Source of the DNA: Bombardia bombarda
Taxonomy: Eukaryota; Ascomycota; Sordariomycetes; Sordariales; Lasiosphaeriaceae
Assembly: GCA_030512295.1 (NCBI GenBank)
Contig: JAULSR010000002.1
Span: 2,356,001 to 2,420,000 of the forward strand
DNA length: 64,000 nt
Direction: 5' to 3'
Positions 22,661 through 36,156 of this stretch are shown piece after piece. The translations under genes were made by a program, and so were the position numbers. Position 1 is the first letter of the stretch; each line of letters opens with the position of its first letter. Below the pieces are notes generated by a model. The model made no database searches, was not told where the DNA came from, and saw only the letters and a list, made by a program, of their open reading frames with translations.

Positions 22661-25600
22661 TGTGTTTGTTGTTTGGTTTTTTTATTTGCTTTCTTGATGC
22701 TGAGATGATGGTTGGTGGTGAATAAAGGCGACTGACGACCTCAATAGATAGATAGTAAAGGGTTTGGGGGATCAGGTAAGATGTGTATGGCGTGGTGATG
22801 TTGAGTGTCCAGAATAGATTGATCGAGTGTTGTCCAAGCAAGTAGAAAATCAGACACCAGGAGTAAGTCAAGTAGATGTGGTTGAGGATGAGAGAGACAG
22901 GAGAGTAAGAGTATGAAAGTGGGCAGCTCGTTTTATATCTTATAGTCTGGTGCTGGTCCCTGAAGAGGTATGGCGGAGCACCAGGACCATTGAACTGGGC
23001 AAAAGGTAGGGTCTGATGTGGCCGAAATGTATTCGATCGAGGGAGAAAATAGAAGGCGAGGCGAGCAGCAGGAGGGTAATAACGAGGCGGACTGTTATGA
23101 GGTAGGTAGAGAAAATGTAGATGCTTGTTCTTTCCTGTCTAAACCCTCTCTATAATGAATGTACTTTTTGTTTGTTTGTTTGTTTGTTTGTTTGTGTGCT
23201 CGCAAGGTGCAGGACGGCAGTAAAGAGATTATTGGCAACCGGGACCATGCATCGTGGGCCAGGGGGTGCTTCTTCTTTTCTGTTTATGCAATCTTAAGGC
23301 AGGAGGGGCAAGTCAGTGAGATGGATGAGAGGGAGGAAAATGGGAATGGTAATTATTTCAGATGAAGTATAGCAAGATGGGCCCTTTTTTCATTTTGGGC
23401 ATTGGCTGATCGGTCGACAAGACTGGGTACTTTCACCTAGTAGACGGTGGTGCTCCTAAGCGCGGTGTGAACAGCGATTTAGTCGCTGTTTTTTTTCGTT
23501 TCTTTTTCTGGAGCCCGCTGCCTTTCTGCTCGCCGACTTAGGTACTTCGTACACTCGGGGCGCCAAGTCACAATGTCTTCGGCAGCCGTGGCACTCAGCA
23601 TCAAATCCATTGGGACTGGAGCAAGCCATGACACTAGACTAGAGAGCTTGGTCACAGTCGTCGTAAACAAAAAAAGCACAACACGGCGCCTCCCGAAGCT
23701 GTGTTTGTACCTACTTAGGTATTGTACATATTTTCACAGCTCTCATGGTACGACGCAGTGCAGAAGAGGCACAGTAGTGCCAAACATCAGACAGGCAATT
23801 GGATATGGGGCAGCCAGTAATAACATGGAACAGGAAGAGGAAGAAGAAAATTAACGGGAGAGGAAAAAGCAATGTGATAAGTCCCGACCAAAGACAACAT
23901 GGGGGGCTAGTGGCGTCCAGGCTCAGATACCCATCGAAACTGAGAGCGACGAGACTGACCCAAAACATACTAACGCCAAGGAAGAGCGACCAGAGCAATT
24001 GGGGTCAGGCCAATTGGGTAGGCATGCACACCATGCCCACCACGGACCGGATCGTGGACCTGGCAGGCTTGGTATTGCTATCGTCATTAGGGAACAGTCA
24101 TGCTGTGGCACATGGGCCACAGGGAGATCTGAAAGAGCTGGGCAGAAAGGTGATCTTGTCCAATGTGCAGTTATTGCAGTTTGGGTGCCAAAGTCCCATT
24201 CCGTCTGGTCGGTCTATGAGCTGTCAGCTCGCTTCTAGTGCAATCATGTCAAAGATGGGAAAGTTGCAACAACCCCCTCAGTGGGGGCAAGATTACCCAT
24301 CTCGATGCAGGACTAAGAGAACTGGGAATATCGGGCAGTAAGTGTAACTACCCGATTCTCCCTGTATGGCATTAGCTGTTAAGGCGAGATGGCTATTTTT
24401 GGGTGAAATCAGTGATATATCCTTCTGAAAGGCACTAGTACCTATCTCCCTATATGCCTTTGCTCCGTGAATCTTGTGTTATGCCAGTTGTCGCACACCC
24501 GTCCTTGTCATTAGTTCGACTGTATTGCGCGGATCCGTACCCCTGCCTTTCATTCGTTCTGGCTCAAATGGACAACACCCCGATTTGATTTGTCGGTTTT
24601 TCAGATGCCGCTAGGATCGGGCTTCGATTCATTCCTTTTTATCATCTTGTCCGTCTTCATCAAACCGTGATACCTAATGACGGATCCAAAAGAATAGACC
24701 TGAGGAACATTCCAGATAACAAGAGACCAGACATGGTGCGGTTGGAGGTGACGTTTCATGACAGACTTGTTCCCAACCTCCATCTCTGGCAGATTTCCCC
24801 CAAGAGGAACTTGCTTGGGCATGGCAGAGCTCTCACCCCTGACCACCATGTACGTACCAGACTGTACCATTCCGTCGGGAGCATTTAGCCAGTATGTCAT
24901 GATTGCATCAATACATGTTTCGCAGTGGTGAATGGGCAATTGATCGGGCTGTGATAAAACAGACCGGCACGCACCCGACGGCTAATGCACCTGCGGGCAG
25001 GTGACGAAATGCGCTAGTTGCGCAAGTCCTCCATCAAAGCCCCGTTCCAATGAATGATGTAAATGTGGAATGTGGAGGGTGTTGTAATCCGTCGGACTGG
25101 TGGCTTGATGAAGCTGAGGGAGAGTAAACATGCCATCCCATGGTGCCGGCTCTGGTGCTGAGGACATTTATGCGGATTTTGGTGGGCATATCCGAGCAAT
25201 GATACCGTTGTTTGCCGGGAGTCATGGTATCGTAAAGCAGATGGCGATCTTGTTTAGTAGTGCTGTCCTCGGTATCTTCCACAACTTTTAAGCGGGGGCC
25301 GCTGTGGGACGGATTCCGAGCGGCAAAGGGTCTTGAACAAGCTGTCATCCGTCAGAAGAAGGCTCTCAGCCCTGCGCCAACCCCTTTTGGGATCGTGGCG
25401 CTTGTTCTTAAACTCGTCTCGGGATGCCGCTTCAGCGCAATTCTGACCAAGGCTTGCACTACAATAGGGCAAAGAGCCCGGAGTAGTTGATCAACCTGCA
25501 GGACACGGGTCGGCTGACACGCGGGTGCCTCAGGGCTGCACATTGTCCACATTAGGTATAGGATAGCCGACCACTGTACGTCAAGCCAACGTGCAAAGTG

Positions 25601-27994
25601 AAGCGGCAAAGACTGTGTTGAGAGAAGCAGCCTCCTGTAGAGTAGGTAATCGTAGAGCTTCTTGCACCATCCATCTCCAGTTCGAGCCTGATTGTGTGTT
25701 GAGAGCTGTCCAATCGATCTCAGAATTATAAAATTTAGAAGGGTTTTCCATGTCACTGCCTGGCCTGATAAGGATGTGTATTCAATCCGGGACTTGGTAT
25801 GAAAGGGGGGCCGGCGGTAAGGTACGGATGCCGATATTAGGGCGAGAGGCATGAAGCATATGCTGTACCTGGGCCAGTACCACATCGCGCCCAGTGCCAG
25901 CGTTTCAGAACAAGTCGTGACAGCTGCCGTGGTCCGTTTCAATCCGCTGCCGTCGAAAGATATTGATCGGTGCCGGTTAGGTTTGCTTGTATCGCCCGGA
26001 GCGGCCGGTTGCCGTTGCTTCTTCTGCTAGTGGCCTCAACCCGACCACTACAATGTGGGATAAAGGCTGAGACAAGCATAGACAAGAAAGGAAGCTCGTA
26101 GTCGGGTGGACTATGTTGGTCTATTTAAAGATGAGAGGTAGCAGTATTGAGGGGGTTCCCAGACCCTAAAGCCCGTAGGTCAACAAGCACAGCGAGCTGC
26201 CAACGAAGAGAAGGAGAGAGTGTTCGCCTCCCCGTTCCCATGCGTTCGGATGTCGTATGTGGGCTTGGCGGCCAGCTACTCGAGAGCTGCAACACAGAGC
26301 GCCACAATTTTGATCTGGCACTGCAATTGTTGCGGTTGTTGGGCGGCCATGCGTCTCAGTAGACAGAAGATTAAACCAGAACAAGCAACTATCCTGCGGA
26401 CATGTAATAATTGCTCAGGCTGCTGCAATCCGCGAGGGTGGTTTTTTGGCCATGGGTAGTAGCTGGCAGTTACGTTGGCAGCCGTTTAGATGATGCCACA
26501 AACCGTGGGCACCTGAGCGAGGTTTGAAGCCCGAGACGGGACCTGGAAGCATGTTAGAGGGAGAACCTGAAGATGATTGACGACAACAACGCACACAGGC
26601 TTGCGTTCCATGCATTGAGGCCAAGCGAGAGTGGCAAGCCGAACAGATCGGTTTTGGTCCAACGCGAATTTGGTTTGTGACATGACGAGTCAAATCGTTG
26701 GGTATGTACCAGTTAACGCACTGAATAAAGCCACGGCGATAAGGCAGTTACCCATTTCAATTTCTCTCAAATGTTGAGGTGCGATGTAGGACAGGCAAAT
26801 GGGTGCAATTGCGAATTGAAGTTGGAACTTGAAACCGGGGAGCATCTCCCGCCCTCCATGGGAGACATGCTGTCATTGCATGACATAGTAATGGAAAGAG
26901 CGTCTAGGGAAAGAGCCTCCCTTCTCCTACCTCTTTCCTTCCCAGTTCTCTCCTCCCTTCCTTCCTTCCTGTCACAGCCAAACTCTCTACCATTGGTTTC
27001 TTGTCGGTGACCGGCAACGGCAGGGGCGATGGGCAACATCCAGCCACATCATTCCATCTTCTATTCCCGTCAATCAGGGAACACGAAAGACACTGATTGG
27101 GCTTCAAGCAAAGCAATCGATCTTGCTTGCTTAGTTGCTTTGATGAATGCAGCCGTGCATGCATGGAATCGCGCAGCTACCCGTGCAGCTGTGTTCCCTT
27201 GACAGCGACAGCCATGGAAGCTACCCACATACGAGATGCCCGAGTAAGTAGGTAGTACATTCAGTAGATGGGGTCGAGGTCGAGGTCGAGGTTTGGGTTG
27301 CGAATCTTTGTCATGCCATGAACTGAAGGAAGCACTGACTTAGATCGGAGATAATGACCTGAGAGACGGACCATATCGCCAATTCCATCCGCCGCTCCCG
27401 TCTCTGCGGGAGCTTGGCGATGCTCCGGCCGCCAGGTTGTCACGGTGCCACCTGCTTCGAATCAGCTGGTTGAAATCCTGACTCAGCTGCGAAGGCAGGA
27501 GCTAAAAAGCTTCCCTGTTCCCCAAGTTTCCCCAGTTCCCGTCTGGGGGGAAACTAAAAAGAAGCCAAGGTCGGCCAGCCAGCCAAACGCCACTGGCTCG
27601 GCTTCTCCCGATTACTCAAAACTTACCTCGGCATGGGACCCAGGCTGGCACCGCTCGCTGTAGGGTAGCGCAGCACAGCGAGGTCACGTCGTCTCATTGA
27701 ACAAGCGCGCCCCTGATCATATGAAAGCCGACCGCTGCTGCTCCGCCTTTCATGCCAGCTGCCTTGGTTTGTCAAACACCAACCTCTCTGCTCTGATTTA
27801 CACTCGCTCTAGTCTGGTTAAAGATTGGAATTTGTGTGTTTTGACCTTTTTTCACTCTTTCTGTAATCTTTTGCGCCTTGCATAGACAGCACTACCACCC
27901 AGCTGTAATTAGCCGTGCAATCCGTTGGCTCCAGTGCGCCGCGCTTCCCGTCCCAGTGCTTCAATCCACACACCCACCCAAGAACGACTTCAAG
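22661..27994. other. 5.3 kb divergent intergenic gap, the longest in the window
   Basis: The region between the start codons of the minus-strand dsRBM gene and the plus-strand nitronate monooxygenase gene. It contains (TTTG)7 at 23167-23194 and a GGTCGA hexamer run near 27270-27291. Open frames such as 25352-25942 (-) and 24601-24939 (-) have no conserved motif, unusual Cys/Trp content and no codon bias. I see no transposon relic, tRNA or spliced gene, though a noncoding transcript or very small gene cannot be excluded. Confidence 0.5.
23167..23194. repeat. (TTTG)7 microsatellite
   Basis: Seven perfect TTTG units about 500 bp upstream of the dsRBM gene. Confidence 0.95.
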
Positions 27995-29214
27995 ATGCCG
28001 TTCGACACGGAGTTGACCCGCCGACTAGGCATCGCTGGTACGTGTTCCAGTGCTTTATAAATAACGAAGAAGAAGATGGATATGTAGAACACATTGGGCT
28101 AATATGGCCTTTTTTGCGACCCAAAGTCCCAGTAGTGCAGGGCGGCATGCAGGTAAGTGTCCAGGTGATGTTTAGTCCCATGTCTCCAGAACGGCGGGTG
28201 GCTAATCTTATCACAGCACGTGGGATACGCCGAGATGGCGAGTGCCGTGTCCAACGCGGGCGGCTTGGGCATCATTACGGCGCTGATCTGGCCCGAGCCG
28301 GAGGGACTCCGCCAGGAGATCCGCAAGTGCAGGAAGCTGACGTCGAAGCCGTTTGGCGTCAACATCACCCTGCTGCCCGCCCTCGTGCCCCCAAACTACG
28401 ACGCCTACGCCCAGGTGGTCATCGACGAGGGCATCAAGATCGTCGAGACGGCCGGCAACTCGCCCGGACCTGTCATAACCAAGCTGAAGAAGGCCGGCTG
28501 CATCGTCCTCCACAAGTGCACCACCATCCGCCATGCCCAGTCGGCTGTGAAGCTTGGCGTTGACTTCCTGAGCATTGATGGCTTTGAGTGCGCTGGGTAA
28601 GTGTCACACTGTTGAACAAAAAACTTCATGATACTATATCAAGTACTGACCGACTGTGTGTGTGATACAGCCACGTTGGTGAGTCTGACATCACAAATTT
28701 CATTCTCCTCAGCAAGGCCCGGCAGACGCTCAAGGTGCCCTTCATTGCCTCGGGCGGCTTTGCGGATGGCCAGGGTCTGGCCGCGGCCTTGATGCTGGGT
28801 GCCTGCGGTGTCAACATGGGCACGCGATTCCTGTGCACCGTCGAGAGTCCGATCCACCAAAAGATCAAGGAGGAGATCGTGCGTGCCGATGAGACCGACA
28901 CGACACTGGTGATGCGCCGCTGGCGCAACACCACCCGCCTATACAAGAACAAGGTGGCCGAGCAGGCCGTCAAGGTCGAGCTGGAGAGCAAGACTGGCGA
29001 GTTCTCCGAGATCGCCCCCTTTGTCAGTGGCAAGCGCGGGCGCGAGGTCTTCTTGAACGGCGACCCGGAGTATGGTGTGTGGACGGCCGGGCAGGTCATT
29101 GGTCTGATCCACGACATTCCCACTTGCCAGGAGCTCGTTACCCGTATCGAGAAGGAGGCTGTGGCCACCATCAAGGAGAAGCTAGCGCTGTTTGCTCCTT
29201 CTGCCAAGTTATAG
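27995..29214 (+). CDS. Nitronate monooxygenase (2-nitropropane dioxygenase family), 330 aa
   Basis: Four exons, 27995-28037, 28127-28152, 28217-28596 and 28671-29214; the second has only 26 nt. Introns are 89, 64 and 74 nt with GTACGT or GTAAGT donors. The 330-residue product is a TIM-barrel flavoprotein of the nitronate monooxygenase family, which oxidises nitronates such as propionate-3-nitronate using FMN and O2. Visible family marks are VPVVQGGMQHVGYAEMASAV with SNAGGLGIITA at the N-terminus, the catalytic-histidine segment GHVGESD (created by the last splice), and the phosphate-binding stretch FIASGGFADGQGLAAAL followed by GACGVNMGTRF. Skipping the 26-nt exon would remove the QGGM segment and shift the frame. 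No targeting peptide is seen. It is not obviously linked to neighbours; detoxification of nitro compounds is the usual role. Confidence 0.9.
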
Positions 29215-30155
29215 TTAGTTTATGTCGAGCGTAGTGCTGCACTGTTAGATCTAGTTAGCCTTGTATATATGCGGCGTGTATCTATTATGAAGATCTATTC
29301 TACGTATACTGGACTCATGCTTCTCCCGTAGTACTATTATTTTCGTGACAGCGTGGGCAAGATTTGGGTACAGCCATGTAACTGAAACAGTGACAAGATA
29401 GTCATGCATGCTATACCATGTCAAAATACTTAGTTTAGGCTATGACCTACACAAAAAGAGAGTCAGTTCCCTTCATGACTTGGACAAAGAAAAGGGGTGT
29501 CCGTGATAGCTTGGCTGATCTCCTCGGCTTCACACACATCCCTAACCCGAATCCCAAGTACCCCCTAACTGAGTCGCACAACCCCCGCTCGCCCCCGCCG
29601 TAGTTCGGCTCAAAGCGCAGAAGCGGCTTTTGAACAATGGCCGCCCATTCGTGGGCGAGCAGGAGCAACGACTCGGGAAGGCGGGAGCGAGGGAGAGCAG
29701 ACCTCGGCATGTGCTTTCAATGCCGAGCGACTTTCCATGCTGTGGCATGGGGAAGCGTCTTGCTGCTCGCATGGAATTTTGTCTGACGAGCCAAGCCAAG
29801 CAAGCCAGCCCGTCATTTCATCATCCCTTTGCCCTCTTTCCCCATCGACACACGTCCTGATTACTTTCTTTCATCATCAAGTTCGGCGGGCTTACACAAA
29901 CTTGATTGACTTTTTTTTTTTGTGACTGAATTCAGCGCTGCAACCATTCCGAAAGTACTCTTTCATTGATACCACTCGCCAATTGCCACGCCACCCACGT
30001 GTGACGGCATTTGCACCACTTACCTCGACCACAACCACAACCACCTGTCGCAAAGACAAAACACCATCGCGACAACCCAACAACCGCAACAACTCTAATC
30101 TAATCACAACCACCCACCCACCCCTCAAATCACACCCCCCCAAAAACCGCCCAAA
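29215..30155. other. Intergenic: NMO 3' flank and PEX11 leader
   Basis: An AT-rich 3' flank is followed by a pyrimidine-rich, ATG-poor leader (roughly 29995-30155, CAACCACAACCAC-type) immediately before the PEX11 start. No other gene seen. Confidence 0.65.
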
Positions 30156-30951
30156 ATGGTCGCCGACGCACTCCTCTACCACCCCTCCGTCTCCCACTAC
30201 CTCAAATACACCTCCACCACCGTCGGCCGCGACAAGCTCCTGCGCACCATCCAGTACTTTGCGCGCTTCTACGCCTGGTACCTCCTGCGCACCAACCGGC
30301 CCTCTGCCTCAATCGCGCCCTGGGAGGCAGTCAAGAAGCAGTTCGGGCTGGTGCGCAAGGTGCTGCGCGCGGGCAAGAACGTGGAGCACTTCAAGGCAGC
30401 TGCAGTAGCAGCAGACCAAAAGACGATGGATCCCGTGCTGCGGTACGCGGCGGTCGGCCGGCAGCTCGGCTACGCGGGCTACCTGACGTTTGACCTGGCG
30501 ACGCTCCTCGACGCGACGGGCATCCGCAAGTCGGCGTCGGCGAAGCGGCTGCAGCAGGAGGCGTTCCGGTTCTGGGCCATGGGGATTTTGTGCAGCGTGG
30601 TGGCGCAGACGTATACGCTGTGGAGGTTGAGGGAGAGGGAGGCGAGGGTGGATCGGAAGGAGGGGGAGGGGGTGGTGGAGGGGAAGAGGATTGGGATGTG
30701 AGTTTTCACCTTTTTTTTTTTTATATTTTTTTTTTTATGATGACTGTTTGTTTGTTTTTGGGGGGGTTACTGACGTGATGACTTGTAGTGAGCGCGCGGC
30801 GAGCAGGCTGCAGCTGACGTCGGATCTGTGCGATCTGACGGTCCCCTTTACCGCTCTCGGCTGGGCGAACCTCGACGACGGCATCGTCGGCCTGGCGGGA
30901 ACTGTGAGCAGTTTGATTGGTGTGTATATGCAGTGGAAGAAGACGGCATAA
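30156..30951 (+). CDS. PEX11: Peroxisomal membrane protein Pex11 (234 aa)
   Basis: Two exons, 30156-30697 and 30789-30951, with a 91-nt GTGAGT...TAG intron; the product is 234 residues, the usual length for the family. Pex11 is a peripheral/integral peroxisomal membrane protein whose amphipathic helices bend and elongate the membrane before peroxisome division. The family start is clear (HPSVSHYLKYTSTTVGRDKLLRT, then IQYFARFYAWYL), followed by FGLVRKVLRAGKNVEHFKAA and RQLGYAGYLTFDLATLLDATG. The second exon supplies the C-terminal hydrophobic helix (DGIVGLAGTVSSLIGVYMQW). The ATG sits in a CCAAAATGG context. The intron is very T-rich. Confidence 0.92.
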
Positions 30952-33900
30952 GATGTGCCAGCAGCAGCAAGTAGCACATGTGCATGCAACTGTGTTGATG
31001 TGAGCGGATCTCAGGGTGGGAAATAAAATAACAAATAATAACAACAAAAAAGGGGGAGAAGAGGAGCCGGTCTGGTTAATGCAGGTCGGTGGGGATCAGT
31101 AGTCCTTGTTGATGTTTGTCTGTCTGTCTGTCTGTCTATTTGTTTTGAGTATGGAGGCATGTTTTGAGAATCGGCTAGAGACGGTCTTGAGGGGGATGGG
31201 TGTGTAAGTGAGTGAGGGAGGGTCATTCGTTGATGGCAAGACCATGCTTGCACCCAACAGCAAACGCCTCGCCCACCACGTCCACCACATGGATTCGAGC
31301 AGAATACCACTTTCCATTTTGATACCTTTAAGCTTGTACGTGCTGATTGTTGTTTTGTTGTATTCAATATGCTTCTGGATGATGGATGGGGAATGATGAA
31401 GTGGGAATAAGCGTATGGAAGCTGTAGCGTAATATAGTCTGTTTGGTGCAATTTCACACAATGTTTTTGGACGATGCGGTTGGCTATGCGAGCTGTGTTT
31501 AGATAGAATAAGACGAGTCTGCTTGGCTAAGTCCAGTAGGCGGTATATGTATACAGTGTTCTATTCTATAGACACATGTGAGACGAATCGAGTTTTTCTA
31601 CCTACCTAGGTACTGACTTCAACTTTGTATATATCGTGTTGTCTCATATTTCTGACGCCACATTCGACTGACAGAGGATTTTGGAGAATGGCGGAAGGTC
31701 AGCCATAGAATGAGAGAGAGTTTGGCTGATCTATAGTCTCAAGCTTATATATGGCCAGATGATGGATAGTACTAACATTTAAGTAGAATTAAGGTCAAAC
31801 AGGTTTGTCTTAAATCACCTATCAGTTGTGGTTTAGAATGTTCGGCAGGTTTCCTGAGGCAAAGGCATTGCAACACTTTCCTTCCAGGGTGGGCAGCATA
31901 GTAGGCCATATTGATGGTTTTGACTCTTCTAAAAATAATCCTCAAGCAAAGTAACTGGTGGGATGTATGCCGGAATATGATCATAGAGAATTACTGGCGG
32001 CGGAGAGAAGGTAAACCCTCCAAGGACCTGTGGCGTTACTGAAGAACACTTAGTACTCCAGAGGGCGGGCAGAACATCAACACCGATGACCATTGAAGCA
32101 GGTACGACTGCAAGTGGACCGTCGTTTAATAAGACGATTGTTCTACGCGCTTAATAGGCGAGGGAGGGTCATGCTGTTGGGCTATATCTGGCATGCAATA
32201 GGAGTGACGCGTATGTCTCGTAAAGGGGTTGGTTGATTCGTCCAGGGGAAAGCTCCCCAGTCTATGATGGACCGACAGGCGGGACAACACATGATTGCTA
32301 ACCTTTCTCCGACTGACCTTGCATTGAATAGCAACGACGACTTTTTCTTCCAAGCCCCGATACCCCTGAGAGCGATACACCCAAAGGTAAACATTGTTTT
32401 TAGTAATTGAGCTTATGCTGTTGGGCGGTTTTATGGGTACATGTCCCGTATCAGACACATGCTTGCTATAGATAGGCTACCTTAGTTACTATCCACCTTC
32501 CTCAAACAGATGCCTCCTATATCTGCCAAAAAAAAAAAAAAAAAAAAAAGCACATAGCTCTACGTCATCCTCCTGCGTCCACTCCCACTTCCCGGTATGC
32601 GCCCGGTGCTTCTGGATTCATACCCGGTATGTCTTTCATGTGATACCTTAATCATTACGCCATGGCGGTCGTTCCTTCCTCGTAGCAAAGAGGAGCACAA
32701 AAAAACAGAAACAGATCGAAGGAGGGTAAAAAAACGGCTACGCCAGCCGAGTCTTTTTGGTCCAGTAGACGTGGAAATCGTCTAGAACAAAACAGAGACC
32801 ACCTTCCGTTCCGGGGCCGCCCACTCGGGCCCGGATTTCCCTCTTGGCTCGCCGGGGCAAAGCAAGAAAAGCAAGCAATTCATTCTCCTGGAGGCTGGAG
32901 TGGACTGACTGACATGCAGCGTACACTAGATATAGGTACTCGTAAAAGGAGGAAGGAACGATGGCGGTCGACGACCAAAGGGCCAAGAGCGAATCAAGCA
33001 ACCAGGTCGCTCTTGCAGCGTACCTGAGCGCAGATAGAAGCTTTTTCTTCATAGCACACCATCGATCCATCGCCTGGGCACCTTCCATTCCAGGTTTCCC
33101 AGTCATGGATCTAACGCTAGCTGCTGTCAATGGCACACACACACATGAGGTGTGCAGTCAGTCACACACCTAACATGAACTAGCACTTGACAATAGGCGA
33201 GAGAAGCTTGAATCATTAGGAAGCAGACACTACAAGCAAAATAGCAAATGGAAGCCAAGAATCAGAGATGTAACTAAGGCTACATTCCGTACTCTATACC
33301 TAGCTAGTACTATTGCCATGTCTCATTCATTTCCACACCTGTGTCGCGCCTATAACGGTCCGAAGAACGCGCGTCGTCGTCCGCTAAGCTTCCATGTCTC
33401 GGGGAGGAGGATCCATGACTCCATGTTCCCCGAGTGGGGCTTTTAGAAGCCTTGTCCGGCAGTGGCAGTGAGCAATGGAAGAATTACAGCCGCCAACAAC
33501 CAGATCGACCTGAATCTTGTTGGCAGTACCGCCCCCGGCAGGACCTGCCCTCTCCGTCCGGACGACTTTAGCCCTCTTTAAATCCCCTAAACACCTCAAC
33601 GCCCCCTGGGTCCCGGTCCGGCAGACTGCCTACCTAACTGTCTAGACTACAGCTTAGCTATAGGGTGCTAGCTGGGGGTTTAGGTCACTTTGGTGGAAGG
33701 TTTCCGCCCCCATCCATCCTATATGGGGACAACAACACTGCACTTGTATGTTTCGATGTGTATCGTTATTTTCCTTTCTTGACCCCTTCTTTGGATGGCG
33801 AGGATGGCTCCCTGTGTTTTCATGCGCGGCAGAGCCCCAGATTCGGATCGGGGCGATCTGAGTGTCCACTTACGGGTCGAAGGTAACGGTCGCCGCATAA

Positions 33901-34700
33901 TCAGCGAAAGGTAATTGGTTTAATCCACCACGGGGTCCTCCCCCGTTGCAACCATCACCCCTACCACTATCCGGAAGGCATAAACTCCCCACATCCCGAC
34001 CATCCCATCTCTATGGGTTTTTTAATTAATGTAGACGAACAAGAAAACATACAGTAGACAGAGAGGAGAGGAGACGACGAAACGAACGACGATCTCCATG
34101 TCGTGTACCTCACCCAAACTCGCTACCTCCTTCCTGTTGCTGGCAATCCCTGGCCATCCCTGGAAATGGACCCATTCAGGCTATACACAAGAGAGAAAGA
34201 GAAGACTACGTACCGAAGATGGGGCTTGCGTACGTATGCTTTTCTGTCTTTCTCTCTCTCTGCCCTTTCCATAGTGTTTTTGTTATCCACAGCGGAAACG
34301 GGAGCGGGAAACACACAGGGGCTGAGGAGAAGGGGAGGGGGGTGAAGACGTAATCGTGGGGCTTTTCCCTCTCATACTGGGATAGACAAAGAAAAGAAGA
34401 AACCACAGAAACACATAGCCAAGGTAGAATAGCTATCTTGGCAGGGGTATACTGTTGATGTTTGAATGGATGGTGGCTGATGGACGGGGACGACGCCTCT
34501 CCACAATGTACACAACATCAAGCTGCGGACTGCATGTGCCTACCTCCTCGGCCAGGGGGGTTGCATACCTTTACTCACCTATATATCAACTTGTTCCCTT
34601 TCCTCAATGGCTGCCACAAAAGAAATCTTGAACATCTCTTTCTCCATCCTCACTCATCTCATCCCTCACTCACCCACAACTCCTCGACCAGTAAATCAAG
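30952..34700. other. 3.7 kb intergenic region
   Basis: No supported gene. Contains (TGTC)n at 31117-31137 and A22 at 32528-32549. The 134-codon minus-strand frame at 32738-33142 has no family feature. The last part is the leader of the secreted dioxygenase gene. Confidence 0.5.
32528..32549. repeat. Poly(A) run, A22
   Basis: Twenty-two uninterrupted A on +. A retroposed-transcript tail was considered, but the upstream sequence contains no gene-like segment. Confidence 0.95.
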
Positions 34701-36095
34701 ATGCATCTGACCTCGGTTCTCGCCAGTGCGCTGGCCGCCACCCTGGTGTCAGCCCACCCCGGCCACGATGTCGCCGTCGAGGCCAAGGAGCGCCGCGAGG
34801 CGATGAGCATGATGACCCGTTCCGACCTTAGCCACTGCGCCGAGAAGATCAAGGCCCGCGGTCTCGAGGCCGCCTCGATCGCTCGCCGTGAGGCGCTTGC
34901 CAACAAGCACTCCAAGAGGGGACTCATCAATGGTGAGTTGGTTGTGATGTTTTCATGATACATCTCAAAAGGCAAGGAACCCAAAAGGCTAATCATGTAA
35001 ACAAAGCCCGTGACGGCCTCAACAAGTCGCACGCCTCGACCGAGGAGTACACCCTCGACACCCCCGAGTCCACCATCTTCGCGTCCAACTCGTCGTGCAT
35101 CCTGTCGCCCGAGGTCACCGAGGGACCGTATTGTAAGTAAACCGTCCTGGATCGAGGCCCTCGAGACGAAAACAAGACTGACACCGAACCCCCTTCAGAC
35201 GTCGCCGGCGAGTACATCCGCAAGAACGTCATCGAGACCCAGCCCGGCGTCGAGCTCGTCCTCGACATCCAGGTCCTCGACATTGAGACCTGCGAGCCCA
35301 TCAGCGACGCCTTTGTCGAGATCTGGCGTAAGCTCCCCCCACCCCACCCCCAATCTTCCCTTCACCACACAAATCCTAACCCCCACCCTCTCCACAGACT
35401 GCAACTCAACCGGCGTCTACGGCGGCGTTAACGCCGGCGGCAACGGCAACACGGCCGACCTGACCAACATCAACGCTACCTTCCTGCGCGGCGTGCAGCA
35501 GTCCGACGCCGAGGGCGTCGCCATCTTCGAGACCCTCGTGCCCGGCCACTACACGGGCCGCACCCCGCACGTGCACGTCATGGTGCACACCAACGGCACC
35601 GCCGCCGCCAACGGCACCCTGCTCGACCTCAGCGCCTCCCACGTCGGCCAGTTCTTCTTCGACCAGGACCTGATCACCGAGGTCGAGAAGACGGACGCGT
35701 ACAAGACCAACACGCAGACGCTGACGCTCAACGCGAACGACGGCATCCTCGGCCAGTCCGCCGAGGGCGCGAGCGACCCCTTCATCCAGTACGTGTATCT
35801 CGGCGACGATATCACTGATGGCCTGCTGGGCTGGATTGCGTTTGGCGTGAACACGACGCTGGGACGGACTGTGCGGCAGGCGGTCACGCTCTACGAGACG
35901 GGCGGCGTGGCGAACCCGAATAGTGGCGGTGGTGGCGGTGGTCCCGGCGGACCTCCTAGTGGATTCCCGAGTGGTGGGTTCCCCGGCGGCCCTACTGGCA
36001 CTGGTGTGCCGCCGAGCGCGAGCAGCTCGGCGGCGCCGGTGTCGACTAGCTCGGCTGCGCCTGCGGCCGCGTGCCGCGCTGCGAAGAAGAACTAA
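34701..36095 (+). CDS. Secreted intradiol ring-cleavage dioxygenase (394 aa)
   Basis: Four exons, 34701-34932, 35007-35132, 35199-35327 and 35398-36095, with GT-AG introns of 74, 66 and 70 nt. The 394-residue product starts with a signal peptide (MHLTSVLASALAATLVSA, likely cut before HPGHD), then a pro-like charged region, then the intradiol dioxygenase fold. The non-haem Fe(III) ligand set of two Tyr and two His is present: EGPYY (Y119 or Y120) and PGHYTGRTPHVHVMVH (Y214, H220, H222). These enzymes split catechol-type rings between the two hydroxyls; secreted fungal members act on lignin- or plant-phenol-derived catechols. Several NxT/NxS sites (for example NATF, NGTA) fit secretion. A Gly/Pro then Ser/Ala-rich tail of about 70 residues follows the domain. 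The exact substrate cannot be read from sequence. Confidence 0.9.
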
Positions 36096-36156
36096 GTGGT
36101 GGTAGTGGTGATAGGGGGAGAGGGTGAAAAGGGGCTAGAGGGGAGGTGTGTAGATA

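Noticed and set aside
25352..25942. 196-codon minus-strand frame in the large gap
   Set aside because: No motif, even amino-acid use, no third-position bias and no plausible homologous family; likely chance.
32528..32549. A22 as tail of a retroposed transcript or LINE-like element
   Set aside because: No coding remnant upstream and no flanking target-site duplication that I could see; a simple homopolymer is sufficient.
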